This document shows, in pieces, positions 25,408-34,616 of a stretch of 64,000 nt of DNA. The DNA is from Flavobacterium cupriresistens (GTDB lineage: Bacteria; Bacteroidota; Bacteroidia; Flavobacteriales; Flavobacteriaceae). Position 1 is the stretch's first letter; each line of letters opens with the position of its first letter. The stretch covers positions 2,542,001-2,606,000 of the forward strand of contig NZ_CP087134.1 of the NCBI RefSeq assembly GCF_020911925.1, written 5' to 3'. The notes below the pieces were generated by a model, which saw nothing but the letters and a program-made list of their open reading frames with translations, did not search any database and was not told where the DNA came from. The position numbers and the translations under genes were made by a program.

Positions 25408-26616
25408 TTAATCAGGAAATGAAATTTTCCCCATAGTAACAGAAGGAATTCCTTCCTTAGTCCCGAAATCGAAAGCTTTCCCCGAAACCGTCTCATTAGC
25501 CAAAACAGCAAACAAAACCGCCTCTTTAGCATCACTCGGAATTCCTAATTCATCGCTTTTATGAAACTGACAAGGCAATAATTCTTTCAACCATTTCACT
25601 AATAACGGATTATTAGCCCCTCCGCCGGAAATATAAATTTTAAAATCCTGAATTTTATGAGTCGTATTTTTTACTGAGATTTCAATAGCTTCAGCAATAG
25701 TTTCAGCACTAAAACGAGTTAAAGTCGCTAGTAAATCCGGTACAGTAATTTGATTTTGACCACTTTTAGATAAAGCCGTTTCAACATAATGATAACCAAA
25801 AAGTTCAGGGCCAATTGTTTTTGGAAATTCCTGACGGAAGAATTCGTTGTCTTTTAAATGATCTAACAATATTTGGTTTACGGTTCCTTGTTGGGCAATT
25901 TCGGCATCCTTGTCGTAACTTTTTTCAGGATAGTTGTGTTTTACAAAAAGGTCGATTAAAGTATTTCCGGTTCCGGTGTCGGTTACAAAAGCTTCGTCAG
26001 CATTTAGAGAGGCGGGCAGGTACGTAAAATTGGCAATGCCGCCCATGTTGAGCATAATACGATTTTCACCCTTTTGCCCAAATAAAAAGTAATCCCCATA
26101 GACAGCCAATGGCGCACCTTCTCCGCCTGCTGCTATATGTTTTTGTCTAAAGTCAGAAAGTGTTATGATTCCTGTTTTGACAGCTATGTGATCCCCATCG
26201 CCAATTTGTAAAGTGGCATTGGTGAATTTTTCTTGTCGGTGCAGGAATTTCGGAGCATGCAAAACCGTCTGTCCGTGTGATGCAATCAAATCCACAGCAC
26301 TTGAAGCAATGTTCCATTTTTTTAAAGAATCGTTGATCATTTGAGCATGTAAAATGCCGATCCATTCATTCAGTAAAATCAGGTGTTCAAAATCAATTGT
26401 TTTTTTAGCAAAAACTTTTCGGATTTCGATTTTTATATCCTCGGTATAATCTACCGTTACGAATTCGCGCAACTTAACAACCGTCTCTTTTCCGCTTCCT
26501 GAAATTTCGCATAAAGCAATATCGAGCCCGTCCAGAGAAGTTCCGGACATTAATCCGATAATGGTACGCGTTTCTTTCTGTGCAATTTGGTAGAGATTAC
26601 TGATGTTCTGATTCAT
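25408..26616 (-). CDS. anmK: Anhydro-N-acetylmuramic acid kinase AnmK
   Basis: A 402-residue sugar kinase of the ASKHA fold. The N-terminal phosphate loop IGLMSGTSLDGLDIAL (about 20-35), the LIASHGQTVLHAP segment and FVTDTGTGNTLIDLF are diagnostic for AnmK, as is the C-terminal IYISGGGANNPLL. The enzyme opens the 1,6-anhydro ring and phosphorylates anhydroMurNAc to MurNAc-6-phosphate using ATP in the cytoplasm. MurQ, two genes away, uses the product. A few residues longer than E. coli AnmK because of an N-terminal extension (MNQNISNLYQIAQKE). The 77-bp gap to the symporter gene is empty. Confidence 0.95.
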   Translation of the reverse strand: MNQNISNLYQIAQKETRTIIGLMSGTSLDGLDIALCEISGSGKETVVKLREFVTVDYTEDIKIEIRKVFAKKTIDFEHLILLNEWIGILHAQMINDSLKKWNIASSAVDLIASHGQTVLHAPKFLHRQEKFTNATLQIGDGDHIAVKTGIITLSDFRQKHIAAGGEGAPLAVYGDYFLFGQKGENRIMLNMGGIANFTYLPASLNADEAFVTDTGTGNTLIDLFVKHNYPEKSYDKDAEIAQQGTVNQILLDHLKDNEFFRQEFPKTIGPELFGYHYVETALSKSGQNQITVPDLLATLTRFSAETIAEAIEISVKNTTHKIQDFKIYISGGGANNPLLVKWLKELLPCQFHKSDELGIPSDAKEAVLFAVLANETVSGKAFDFGTKEGIPSVTMGKISFPD

Positions 26617-26693
26617 TACAATTAAATTTAAGGAAGCTGTTTTTGGGTTGAATTTGCAAGGACTAAAATTAGATTATTTTGCTGTTAATTGAT

Positions 26694-28199
26694 CTAAAAG
26701 TATATTTTTTCGCTTGATTTTTTACTGGTGAAATAAAGTCCGACATAAGTGATTAAGGCATTTACGATTATCAATTCATTATCAAAAACATAACCGAAAA
26801 GGACTTTAGAGTTTTCACTTAATAAATAGGTCAAGATTGGAGCTAGGATACAGAACCAAGGCACTAATTTGTCGTTTACGATTCTGTTTTTTTGCAATAA
26901 TCCAAAGGCATACAAACCTAATAATGGACCGTACGTATAAGAAGCAGCTTTAAAAACCAAGGCTACAACCGAGCTGTCATTAAAAGAATTCAATACAATA
27001 ATGACCAAAAAGAATAAAAACGCAAAAGTCAGGTGAACCAAATGTCTGCGTTTTACATTTTTAGGATTTGAAATGTTTTCAGATTTGTCCATTCCTAAAA
27101 AATCGACACAAAAAGAAGTAGTTAAAGCGGTTAAAGCAGAATCCGTTGTAGCAAAAGTGGCCGCAACAATTCCTAATAGAAATACGAAAGCGGGAACTAT
27201 TGACAGATGATTCAGTGCGATTTCAGGGAAAAGCAGATCCGTTCTGGGTTTGTTTGTTACCAAATCCAGCGGTACTGTAATGCCGTTTTTGTCCGCGTAC
27301 ATATACAATAAAGCTCCCAAACTTAAAAAAAGAAGGCTGATTGTAACAAAAATAACCGTAAACGTGTACATGTTTTTTTGTGCTTCGCCGATGTTTTTAC
27401 AACTGATGTTTTTTTGCATTAAATCCTGATCAAGTCCAACCATAGCAATCATTATAAACAATCCTCCTAAGAATTGTTTGGCAAAATGATACTTGTTTGT
27501 CAGGAAATCATCAAAGAAAAATGTTTTGGAATAATTACTGTTTCGAATGGCGGAAATCGATTCAAAGGCTGTTAAATCCAAACTATTCAAAACAAAATAA
27601 ATGGTAATAAAAACGGAGGAAACCAAGAAGAACGTTTGCAAGGTATCGGTTATAATGATGGTTTTTAAACCGCTTCTGTAGGTGTATAAAAAGACAAAAG
27701 CTAAACCTGAAAAAACAGTAACCGGAAACGGAATGTGATAGTGGTCAAAAACATAACGTTGCAATACAAGGATAACCAAATAAAAACGCAAAGCAGAACC
27801 AACGGTACGACTTACCAAAAAAATGGAGGCTGCCGTTTTGTAACTGTTTGGTCCCATTCTTTTTTCGATATAACTGTAAATTGAAGTTAGATTCATTCTA
27901 TAGTATAACGGAAGCAATACTTTGGCGATAATGATAAGACCAACGGCTTGCCCCATTATAAACTGAAAATATTTGAATTGTTCTCCGTTTGGCGATCCAA
28001 CTTCACCGGGAACAGAAATAAAAGTAAGTCCGGAGAGCGAAGTCCCGATCATTCCAAAAGCCACTAAGTACCATTTGGAGTTTTTATTCGCTTTAAAAAA
28101 GGAGTCATTGTCTTGTCCTTTTTTGCTAATGGTATGCGATATAAAAAACAAAAGACCAAAATAGACTACGATAAAAATTAGAATTGTACCTGATGACAT
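26694..28199 (-). CDS. Sodium:solute symporter (SSS family), probable amino-sugar transporter
   Basis: A 501-residue protein with about thirteen membrane helices. SSS family landmarks are GMIGTSLSGLTFISVPGEVG (first helix break with the Na+ site), YRMNLTSIYSYIEKRMGPNSY and LGIVAATFATTDSALTALTTSF. Its place between murQ and anmK strongly suggests that it carries MurNAc, anhydroMurNAc or a related sugar across the inner membrane. This parallels a symporter-type MurNAc transporter I recall from Tannerella forsythia (MurT). Substrate is inferred from context only. The start codon is 25 bp from the murQ stop, so the genes are likely cotranscribed. Confidence 0.88.
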   Translation of the reverse strand: MSSGTILIFIVVYFGLLFFISHTISKKGQDNDSFFKANKNSKWYLVAFGMIGTSLSGLTFISVPGEVGSPNGEQFKYFQFIMGQAVGLIIIAKVLLPLYYRMNLTSIYSYIEKRMGPNSYKTAASIFLVSRTVGSALRFYLVILVLQRYVFDHYHIPFPVTVFSGLAFVFLYTYRSGLKTIIITDTLQTFFLVSSVFITIYFVLNSLDLTAFESISAIRNSNYSKTFFFDDFLTNKYHFAKQFLGGLFIMIAMVGLDQDLMQKNISCKNIGEAQKNMYTFTVIFVTISLLFLSLGALLYMYADKNGITVPLDLVTNKPRTDLLFPEIALNHLSIVPAFVFLLGIVAATFATTDSALTALTTSFCVDFLGMDKSENISNPKNVKRRHLVHLTFAFLFFLVIIVLNSFNDSSVVALVFKAASYTYGPLLGLYAFGLLQKNRIVNDKLVPWFCILAPILTYLLSENSKVLFGYVFDNELIIVNALITYVGLYFTSKKSSEKIYF

Positions 28200-28224
28200 C
28201 TTTTAGGGGGTGTTTGTGAGATTG

Positions 28225-29043
28225 TTATATTTTGTTGTTTGCTAATAAAACGGCTCGTACACTTTTGTGTTCTTGAAGTAATGTCGCAGCCAAATCATAT
28301 TCGATGTTTAGCTCCTCCATAATCATTTTGATAGCTCTTTTTACCAGTTTTTCGTTAGACAATTGCATGTCTACCATTTTGTTTCCTTTTACCTTTCCTA
28401 ATTTAATCATGACCGAAGTCGAAATCATATTAAGGGCTAATTTCTGAGCAGTACCGGCTTTCATTCGGGTGCTGCCCGTAAGGAATTCCGGCCCTGTAAC
28501 AAGTTCAATCGGATAATCGGCTTCGCGGGCAATAAGTCCCGTGCTGGTGCAGGAAATACTTCCTGTTTTGACCTTGTTTTCTTTTGCTTTTTTAAGACCG
28601 CCCAATACGTAAGGAGTGTTTCCCGAAGCAGCAATTCCGATAATAAAGTCCAAACTCGAAATCTGATATTTTTCTAAATCTTTCCAGGCCTGATTTACAT
28701 CATCTTCCGCATTTTCAACCGCTGTTCGGATAGCGGTATCACCACCGGCAATAATACCAATGATCATGTCGGGCGGAACACCAAAAGTAGGAGGGCACTC
28801 AGAAGCATCTAAAACACCAATTCTGCCCGAAGTTCCGGCGCCTATATAAAACAATCTTCCGCCAAGTTGCATTTTTTTGACAATGGCTTTTACCAATTTT
28901 TCAATCTTCGGAATTTGTTGTTCTACAATTTGAGGTACTTTCCGATCTTCCGTATTAATGTTCGTAAGCAGTTCCAGAACACTCATTTGATCTAAATCTT
29001 GATATAATGATTCTCGTTCCGTTTCAGGGTTTTTATCTTTCAT
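28225..29043 (-). CDS. murQ: N-acetylmuramic acid 6-phosphate etherase MurQ
   Basis: A 272-residue SIS-domain protein. The motif GAGTSGRIGVLDASECPPTFG (about 68-88) and GSTRMKAGTAQKLALNM are diagnostic. E82 and E113 align with two glutamates implicated in catalysis in E. coli MurQ (from memory). The enzyme cleaves the lactyl ether of MurNAc-6-P to give GlcNAc-6-P and D-lactate. It is slightly shorter than the usual 300 residues, with a compact N-terminus; the start at 29043 fits the family. A strong hairpin (29069-29106) separates it from susD, so its expression may be lower than that of susCD. Confidence 0.96.
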   Translation of the reverse strand: MKDKNPETERESLYQDLDQMSVLELLTNINTEDRKVPQIVEQQIPKIEKLVKAIVKKMQLGGRLFYIGAGTSGRIGVLDASECPPTFGVPPDMIIGIIAGGDTAIRTAVENAEDDVNQAWKDLEKYQISSLDFIIGIAASGNTPYVLGGLKKAKENKVKTGSISCTSTGLIAREADYPIELVTGPEFLTGSTRMKAGTAQKLALNMISTSVMIKLGKVKGNKMVDMQLSNEKLVKRAIKMIMEELNIEYDLAATLLQEHKSVRAVLLANNKI

Positions 29044-29068
29044 ACTAAATGAATTAAATTTAGGGAAT

Positions 29069-29106
29069 AAAAGCCAAGGGAATTCGTTTGAAATGCCTTG
29101 GCTTTT
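29069..29106 (-). terminator. Hairpin between susD and murQ (terminator/attenuator)
   Basis: AAAAGCCAAGG at 29069-29079 (A-run partly inferred) pairs with CCTTGGCTTTT at 29096-29106. On the minus strand it starts 6 bp after the susD stop and ends in a short T-run. It could stop part of the susCD transcripts, letting fewer through to the cytoplasmic genes. Confidence 0.65.
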
Positions 29107-29112
29107 TGAGTA

Positions 29113-30390
29113 TTATATTGCCGGATCAGCAGGAGTGTTGGTATTGTTATTTCTTTCCGAATCCGGATAGGGATACCAATTACGATTTCTTTCGGCTCCG
29201 GTAAGGCCGGCACCCGTACGATTAAATCTTCTGCTGTCTTCCAGTTTTAAACTTGACATGTACATTTCGATACAACGGTTTCTGTAGATTTGTTCCAAAA
29301 CAGCATCTTTGGTAACTGCTCCGGCATAAGGAGGTAAGTTGGCTCCAATTCCGTAAGCATCTGTTGCGGTGGTTTTTGTCAAAACTTTATTTAATTCGAT
29401 AATAGCTTGAGGTACATTGTCTTTTCTTGCGTAGGCTTCTGCTTTTAGAAGCATCATTTCTCCCGGTAAATAAACCGGAATCGCTTTTGTATTAGTATCA
29501 AAGAAACCTGTAGCCACTGTAGGATTTGAACCCGGTTTGATGTAAAAGTTTAATCTTTCGTCTGAAGCATTAGGGGTTAGACTTGCCGGTAATCCTAATG
29601 TTAAATTAACCGGTTGAAAAACATTGTTAGTCGTAATTGAAATAAAAGCAATCGGATTGTTGCTGATGACATCAAATCCAAAAACCGATTTTACGTTTAA
29701 GTCAACCAATCCGGCATATTTTAAAGCATTGTCATTATCGCCTGTCATCATATACATTCTGGCCAAAAGCGCATAAACGGTATTTTTATAATTGATCGTA
29801 TTGACCAAACCTGCAAAACCTGTTGCTTTGTCTAAGGAAGGTTCTGTGGCTTTTAAATAAGCAATTGCTGCATTTAAGACTTCGGTTCTGGTGTTGAAAG
29901 CCGCATTTTTTTCGGTTCTCAAAGGAACGTTCTGAAAATACTGTACCAAGGTAGAAAGTGCTAAAGCTTTAAAAATAGAAGCATGCACCAAGACACTTGC
30001 TCTTTCTGTTTCTGAAGTCAGTACATTCACGTTGTCGAGTATTTTTTGCGATTCAGAGTTTATGATCAGACATTGGGACCAAAGGTTATTTACAACCGTG
30101 TTTTTGGTTGATAAAACTTCGCCACCGATAGAAAGTTCTCCTTCATCAACATTTCCGGCATTTAGTAATCGCAATTCCAATGTAGTGAATCCGTTGCCTG
30201 TTACTGTATTGTACACAGGGCTTATTCTGTCAATTGTCCAAAGTTGTTGCAAACCATTTGAGGCGCCAATAATTCCGTCTCGGGTACTTAAAACCATATT
30301 TTGTGATGGTTTTGTCGGGTCTAAATACTCTTCGTTGCAACTCGTAAAAAGTAGGGCAAGACTTACTATAGGGATGAATATCTTTTTCAT
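29113..30390 (-). CDS. SusD/RagB-family outer-membrane lipoprotein
   Basis: A 425-residue lipoprotein. The signal MKKIFIPIVSLALLFTSC ends in a lipobox with C18. The body has the TPR-like helical SusD fold, and the C-terminal region contains MLLKAEAYARKDNVPQAIIELNKVL, QIYRNRCIEMYMSSLKLEDSRRF and RNWYPYPDSERNNN, all typical of SusD/RagB. It binds the glycan at the cell surface and works as the lid of the SusC transporter encoded 17 bp upstream. In this locus the ligand is probably a peptidoglycan fragment or amino sugar (inference). It is somewhat shorter than classic SusD (about 550), like other RagB-type proteins. Confidence 0.93.
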   Translation of the reverse strand: MKKIFIPIVSLALLFTSCNEEYLDPTKPSQNMVLSTRDGIIGASNGLQQLWTIDRISPVYNTVTGNGFTTLELRLLNAGNVDEGELSIGGEVLSTKNTVVNNLWSQCLIINSESQKILDNVNVLTSETERASVLVHASIFKALALSTLVQYFQNVPLRTEKNAAFNTRTEVLNAAIAYLKATEPSLDKATGFAGLVNTINYKNTVYALLARMYMMTGDNDNALKYAGLVDLNVKSVFGFDVISNNPIAFISITTNNVFQPVNLTLGLPASLTPNASDERLNFYIKPGSNPTVATGFFDTNTKAIPVYLPGEMMLLKAEAYARKDNVPQAIIELNKVLTKTTATDAYGIGANLPPYAGAVTKDAVLEQIYRNRCIEMYMSSLKLEDSRRFNRTGAGLTGAERNRNWYPYPDSERNNNTNTPADPAI

Positions 30391-30407
30391 GATGTTTTCT
30401 TTTTTAA

Positions 30408-33400
30408 TTAAAATTGAAATTTCAATGCTACTGAATAACTGCTCGGAATTGGCACCGTACCAAAGTTGTACTTCGCTACAGAAGACTGTCCGCCGGAGTT
30501 GGTTTCCGGATCAAAACTGGTGAAATTGTCCCAGGAAATTAAGTTTCTTCCACTTGCAGTTACCGTCAAATCATCAAAAAAGCTGTTTAATTTTCCAAAC
30601 GAATAATTAAGCGAAACCTCTCTTAGTTTCAGATAGCTTCCATCAACAACTCTGAATTCTTCAATATTATAAACCGACCAGATATACCCACGAGGCAATT
30701 CGCCATTAAGCTCTTGTGCTACAATGGTTCCTGATCCTACACCTTGTCTGGTTCTGTAATCGGCATCAAATACATCACCTCCCTGAACCCCGTCAAAAAG
30801 AATCGAGAAACCAAATTTTTTGTAGTTTAAATTCGCTCCAAACGAAATGATATAATCCGGATTCGGATCTCCGATTTCTTTGTTTAAAATTGTCCCCTTT
30901 GGTTGTCCTGAAGGATCACGCTGTGGTGTTCCGGTATTTACATCTCCTTTTTCGGTTTGTGGATAACCGGTTGGTGTAAGTAATAAACTTCCGTCCGGAT
31001 TTCTGGCAAAATAAGTGCCGTAGAAAATACCAATTGGTCTGTTCATTTCAACAAAAACAGGCGCTCCGGCAAGGTTGCTGTCCAGTTTAAAACGCTGTTG
31101 AGGTAATCCGGTTACCTTGTTGCGGTTGCTGCTAAAATTAACGAATACGCCAACAGTCAGATGTTCTTTTTTGATAACATCGTATCTAAGATTTAATTCA
31201 AAACCTTTATTGTTCATTTGACCAATGTTCTGAATTGTATTGGTTGCTCCTTGTGAAGCCGCCAGTTGCACCGGTAAAAGCAAATCTTCGATATCGGCAT
31301 TATAGTAACTAAAAGATAAATTTAAACGATCTTTTAAGAAACCAAAATCCCCGCCGACTTCATAAGTAGCACTTCTTTCCGGTTTCAAATCCAGATTTCC
31401 TTGTTTGAAACCTTCGAGTGTAAAGGTGGTATTACCAAGAAGTGTTCCTGTAGAATAGTTCGTAAAACGCGCATAAGGTCTGATCGCGGTTAAACTTCCC
31501 GATTTTCCCCATGAAGCTCTCAAACGGGCCGTACTCAGTACGTTGTCTATGTGCTGCATAAAAGGCTCGTCAGAAAGGACATAACTCAAACTCGCTTTTG
31601 GATAAAACTGAGACCTGTTGTCTTTAGAGAAAATAGTCGAAGCATCTTGTCTTCCCGCCAAAGTAAGGTACAGCTTTTCTTTGTATCCAATTGTTTCCTG
31701 TAAATAGTACCCCCATAAATTGTATTTGGACTGACTGGCGCTTGGTGAACCTGCGATTAAGGTATTAAAAGCGTTAATGGATTCAACAAAAGGTTTTAAG
31801 TTACGACCTTCAATAGCAGCGAAGTTGTCTCTGTAAGTTTGAATGTTGTAACCTCCAAAAGTGGTTGCTTTCCAGTTCGAATTAACGTTCCAAACATATC
31901 TTAAGTTCAAATCATTATTAAATTGAACCACTCTATTAGTAGCTTCCGAAACATAACCATCGTTATAATAAGCAGGATTGACCACATAAGGATATCTCGG
32001 AATGTACACATTTCCTCTTTGATTGTAATTGTCAATACCAAAAATCAAATCGGCATTGAAGTTTTTAAAAGGAACATAGTTCAATTGCAAATCAGAAATA
32101 ATACGATCTGTATTTTGTTTGATTTTAAAAGTCTCTATAATTGACAAGGGATTAATTCTGTTTGGATCTACAGCCAATAAGTTTCCGTTGTTGTCTCTTT
32201 GATTGATATCATAGGTGTTGTTTGTAATATTTATGGAGTTTATTGGGCTCCAAAAAACGTTTCCGTCCGGTTTTTCATTCGAAGCCGAATTCACATAATT
32301 TAAACCCATTGTAGCCGATAGTTTAGAATTAAAGTCATGTTTTAATCTAATCTTGGCACCACCTCTTTTAAAATCAGTGTTTTTTACGATTCCTTCGTTT
32401 GTTAGATAACCTAACGAAGCAAAGAATTTCGTTTTTTCGTCACCACCCTGGGCAGAGAAATAAGTATCTGTACCAATTCCGGTGGTGAAAATATCATCTT
32501 GGTAATCGTAACGTTGTACGTCTATCGTTCTGGTCTCTAAATTTCTGCTCAGTACATTTACGGTAGTTGGACTTGCCGGATTTCCCTGAATTGGGAAAAG
32601 AGCTGGAGAAGCATTTACGAATTGTTTGTTGGATAGATTTACGTCTACTTTTTTGCGTATGGTATTAGAAGTTAAACTGGTCGAAAAAGTATATCTCGTT
32701 TCTCCTGCAACTCCCTTTTTGGTCGTGATAAGAACCACTCCATTTGCCGCTCTTGAACCATAAATGGCTGCCGCAGCACCACCGTTTAAAACTTCAATGC
32801 TCTGAATGTCGTTCGGATTAATATCTGCTGATCTGTTTTGACCAATTTGCATGTTCGAGTTACCTGTCGTAACATTTAGATTGGTAACGTTTGTTGTGGC
32901 ATTGTTTAATACCACACCATCAATAACATATAAAGGATCTGAAGAGCCTAATATAGAAGACGTTCCTCTCAGTTTGATGCTAAATCCTCCTGCAGGATCT
33001 CCTGAGTTTTGAGAAACCTGAGCTCCCGCAATTTTACCTTGCAGGGCAGTCGATAAACCTCCGGGTTGTGCCTTTACTAAATCTTCTGCTTTGATACTGG
33101 TTACAGCATTCCCCAGCTCTTTTCGGGTTGCACGTACGGTTGATCCTAAAACTACAACTTCAGAAAGTGTGTTGAGTTCTTCTTTCATTTTGATGTTTAA
33201 GGAAGTAGTGGCTGAGGTAACTTTAATTGTTTTTGAAGCAAAGCCAATAAAACTGAAAATCAAATTGTCATTTTCGTTTGCGGCAATGCTAAATTTTCCG
33301 TCTAAATCGGTGATTGCACTTTTGGAAGTTCCTTCAATAAGGATCGTCACGCCGGGTAAAGGAAGGTTGTCGGTTGTACTTATAATAGTACCGGTTACCG

Positions 33401-33470
33401 TTTTCGTCTGTGCAAAAAGTGGCTGCGCAAACAAAAGAACTCCAAATAAAATAAATAGTAGTTTTTTCAT
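30408..33470 (-). CDS. SusC/RagA-family TonB-linked outer-membrane transporter
   Basis: A 1020-residue protein: signal peptide (KLLFILFGVLLFAQPLFAQ), carboxypeptidase-D-like regulatory domain (about 22-100, VTGTIISTTDNLPLPGVTI), plug domain (about 110-235) with the hallmark GSSDPLYVIDGVVLNN, then a 22-strand barrel ending in VALKFQF with terminal Phe. It forms the outer-membrane channel for the SusD-bound ligand, powered by TonB. The gene is divergent from the DeoR-family regulator gene. A perfect inverted repeat overlaps its candidate -7 element. No N-terminal STN domain is present, so there is no sign of anti-sigma signalling through this protein. Confidence 0.95.
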   Translation of the reverse strand: MKKLLFILFGVLLFAQPLFAQTKTVTGTIISTTDNLPLPGVTILIEGTSKSAITDLDGKFSIAANENDNLIFSFIGFASKTIKVTSATTSLNIKMKEELNTLSEVVVLGSTVRATRKELGNAVTSIKAEDLVKAQPGGLSTALQGKIAGAQVSQNSGDPAGGFSIKLRGTSSILGSSDPLYVIDGVVLNNATTNVTNLNVTTGNSNMQIGQNRSADINPNDIQSIEVLNGGAAAAIYGSRAANGVVLITTKKGVAGETRYTFSTSLTSNTIRKKVDVNLSNKQFVNASPALFPIQGNPASPTTVNVLSRNLETRTIDVQRYDYQDDIFTTGIGTDTYFSAQGGDEKTKFFASLGYLTNEGIVKNTDFKRGGAKIRLKHDFNSKLSATMGLNYVNSASNEKPDGNVFWSPINSINITNNTYDINQRDNNGNLLAVDPNRINPLSIIETFKIKQNTDRIISDLQLNYVPFKNFNADLIFGIDNYNQRGNVYIPRYPYVVNPAYYNDGYVSEATNRVVQFNNDLNLRYVWNVNSNWKATTFGGYNIQTYRDNFAAIEGRNLKPFVESINAFNTLIAGSPSASQSKYNLWGYYLQETIGYKEKLYLTLAGRQDASTIFSKDNRSQFYPKASLSYVLSDEPFMQHIDNVLSTARLRASWGKSGSLTAIRPYARFTNYSTGTLLGNTTFTLEGFKQGNLDLKPERSATYEVGGDFGFLKDRLNLSFSYYNADIEDLLLPVQLAASQGATNTIQNIGQMNNKGFELNLRYDVIKKEHLTVGVFVNFSSNRNKVTGLPQQRFKLDSNLAGAPVFVEMNRPIGIFYGTYFARNPDGSLLLTPTGYPQTEKGDVNTGTPQRDPSGQPKGTILNKEIGDPNPDYIISFGANLNYKKFGFSILFDGVQGGDVFDADYRTRQGVGSGTIVAQELNGELPRGYIWSVYNIEEFRVVDGSYLKLREVSLNYSFGKLNSFFDDLTVTASGRNLISWDNFTSFDPETNSGGQSSVAKYNFGTVPIPSSYSVALKFQF

Positions 33471-33528
33471 TTTAAGGTTTTTTGGATTGGTTAGAGAGTT
33501 GAAATGTATAAATTATTTTGGTAAATTG

Positions 33529-33582
33529 CAAATTTATGCGTTAAATTTTGTTTTTGTGTAAAATAACGCATAATAATGCAAA
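33529..33582 (-). promoter_or_regulatory. susC promoter region with candidate DeoR operator
   Basis: TTATGCGTTA at 33534-33543 and TAACGCATAA at 33564-33573 are perfect 10-bp inverted repeats, 20 bp apart (30 bp centre to centre, near three helical turns). On the minus strand TAAATTTG (CAAATTTA at 33529-33536) fits the -7 element TAnnTTTG and overlaps the left arm. Two longer words here, GCGTTAAATTTTGTTTTT (33538-33555) and TAACGCATAATAATGCAAA (33564-33582), recur upstream of the dehydrogenase gene at 34.5 kb. Confidence 0.7.
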
Positions 33583-33693
33583 CAGTTTTCGATTTTTTTA
33601 TATCTTTACATTTCCTTTTTGATTTAAAAGAGACTTTTCTTTTAAGAGGATTCTAATAGACTAAGTTTTATATTTGAAAAAAAATCAGAGTAA

Positions 33694-34443
33694 ATGTTGA
33701 AACGAGAAAGACATCAGTACATCATGGATAAATTTCAGGAAACTGAAAAAATTAATACCATCGACCTAGCCATTGAACTTCGTATTTCTGAGGACACCAT
33801 CCGAAGAGATTTTAATGAACTTCATAATAAAGGATTGATTAATAAGGTGTATGGTGGCGCTTTTCTGGTGAAATGCAACTCCAAAAACGTTTTCGATATT
33901 GCCATAATCAACGAAGAAAAGAAAATAGTTGTAGGTCAAAAAGCCTTGCCTTTTTTAAAAGAAGGACAGGTAATCATCATGAGTGGTGGAACTACAAACC
34001 TGTCTTTTTGCAAATTAATTCCAATAGATTTTTCGGCTACCATATATACGTATAGTCTCCCAATCGCGATGCAATTGTCGCAGCACCCCAATATTGAACT
34101 GATTTTTATAGGTGGAAAACTGCAGAAAAACGCAATGGTGACCATTGGTATCGATGTGGTGCACGTTTTGTCTAAAATCAAAGCTGATATTTGCTTTTTG
34201 GGCGTCAGCAGTATTGACGAAAATCAAGGACTTACTGAAATGGGCTATGAAGTATCAGTAGTTAAAAAAGAAATGATCAGAGTTTCTGAAAAAGTGATTG
34301 CCATGGCAACCTCCGATAAAATTAACGGAAAAATGATGCACAAAGTCTGCGGTTTAGAACAACTACATGCCGTAATTACAGATTTGAATCCCAAAAGCCC
34401 TAAGGTTAAAAACTTTGTTGAGGCCGGGGTTACTGTTTTGTAG
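33694..34443 (+). CDS. DeoR/GlpR-family transcriptional regulator
   Basis: A 249-residue protein. The N-terminal HTH (about 4-57) contains NTIDLAIELRISEDTIRRDFNELHNKGLINKVYGGAFL, the DeoR signature. Residues about 75-230 form the sugar-phosphate-sensing domain (VIIMSGGTTNLSFCKLI and FLGVSSIDENQGLTE). It lies divergent to the susC-led operon and upstream of the dehydrogenase gene. It is a good candidate repressor of both; MurNAc-6-P or GlcNAc-6-P would be a sensible effector (inference). A -7-like TATATTTG at 33669-33676 lies 17 bp before its ATG. The protein length is normal for the family. Confidence 0.93.
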   Translation: MLKRERHQYIMDKFQETEKINTIDLAIELRISEDTIRRDFNELHNKGLINKVYGGAFLVKCNSKNVFDIAIINEEKKIVVGQKALPFLKEGQVIIMSGGTTNLSFCKLIPIDFSATIYTYSLPIAMQLSQHPNIELIFIGGKLQKNAMVTIGIDVVHVLSKIKADICFLGVSSIDENQGLTEMGYEVSVVKKEMIRVSEKVIAMATSDKINGKMMHKVCGLEQLHAVITDLNPKSPKVKNFVEAGVTVL

Positions 34444-34482
34444 GTTTTTATGGTGCTGAGGTGTAGAGGGGTAAGGTTTTTT

Positions 34483-34585
34483 TAACGTAAAATAAAGCAA
34501 ATGTACAGCTTGGAAACTTGGTTTTGCGCGTTAAAAATTTGTTTTTAATGAAAAAAACTCAGAACCTCAAAAAGAAGTATTTTTG
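34483..34585 (+). promoter_or_regulatory. Promoter region of the FAD/Fe-S dehydrogenase with repeat words shared with susC
   Basis: TAACGTAAAATAAAGCAAA at 34483-34501 matches 33564-33582 at 16 of 19 positions, and GCGTTAAAAATTTGTTTTT at 34528-34546 matches 33538-33555 closely. Together they hold an inverted pair, TTTTTAACG (34479-34487) and CGTTAAAAA (34529-34537). TATTTTTG at 34578-34585 fits the -7 element TAnnTTTG, 32 bp before the ATG. No well-spaced -33 TTG is seen. Confidence 0.6.
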
Positions 34586-34616
34586 TAGTTTAGAATAGAT
34601 AATAAATCAAGATTTT

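Noticed and set aside
30408..33470. SusC transporter as part of a sigma/anti-sigma signalling system
   Set aside because: No STN domain at its N-terminus and no ECF sigma or anti-sigma gene nearby; a DeoR regulator is present instead.
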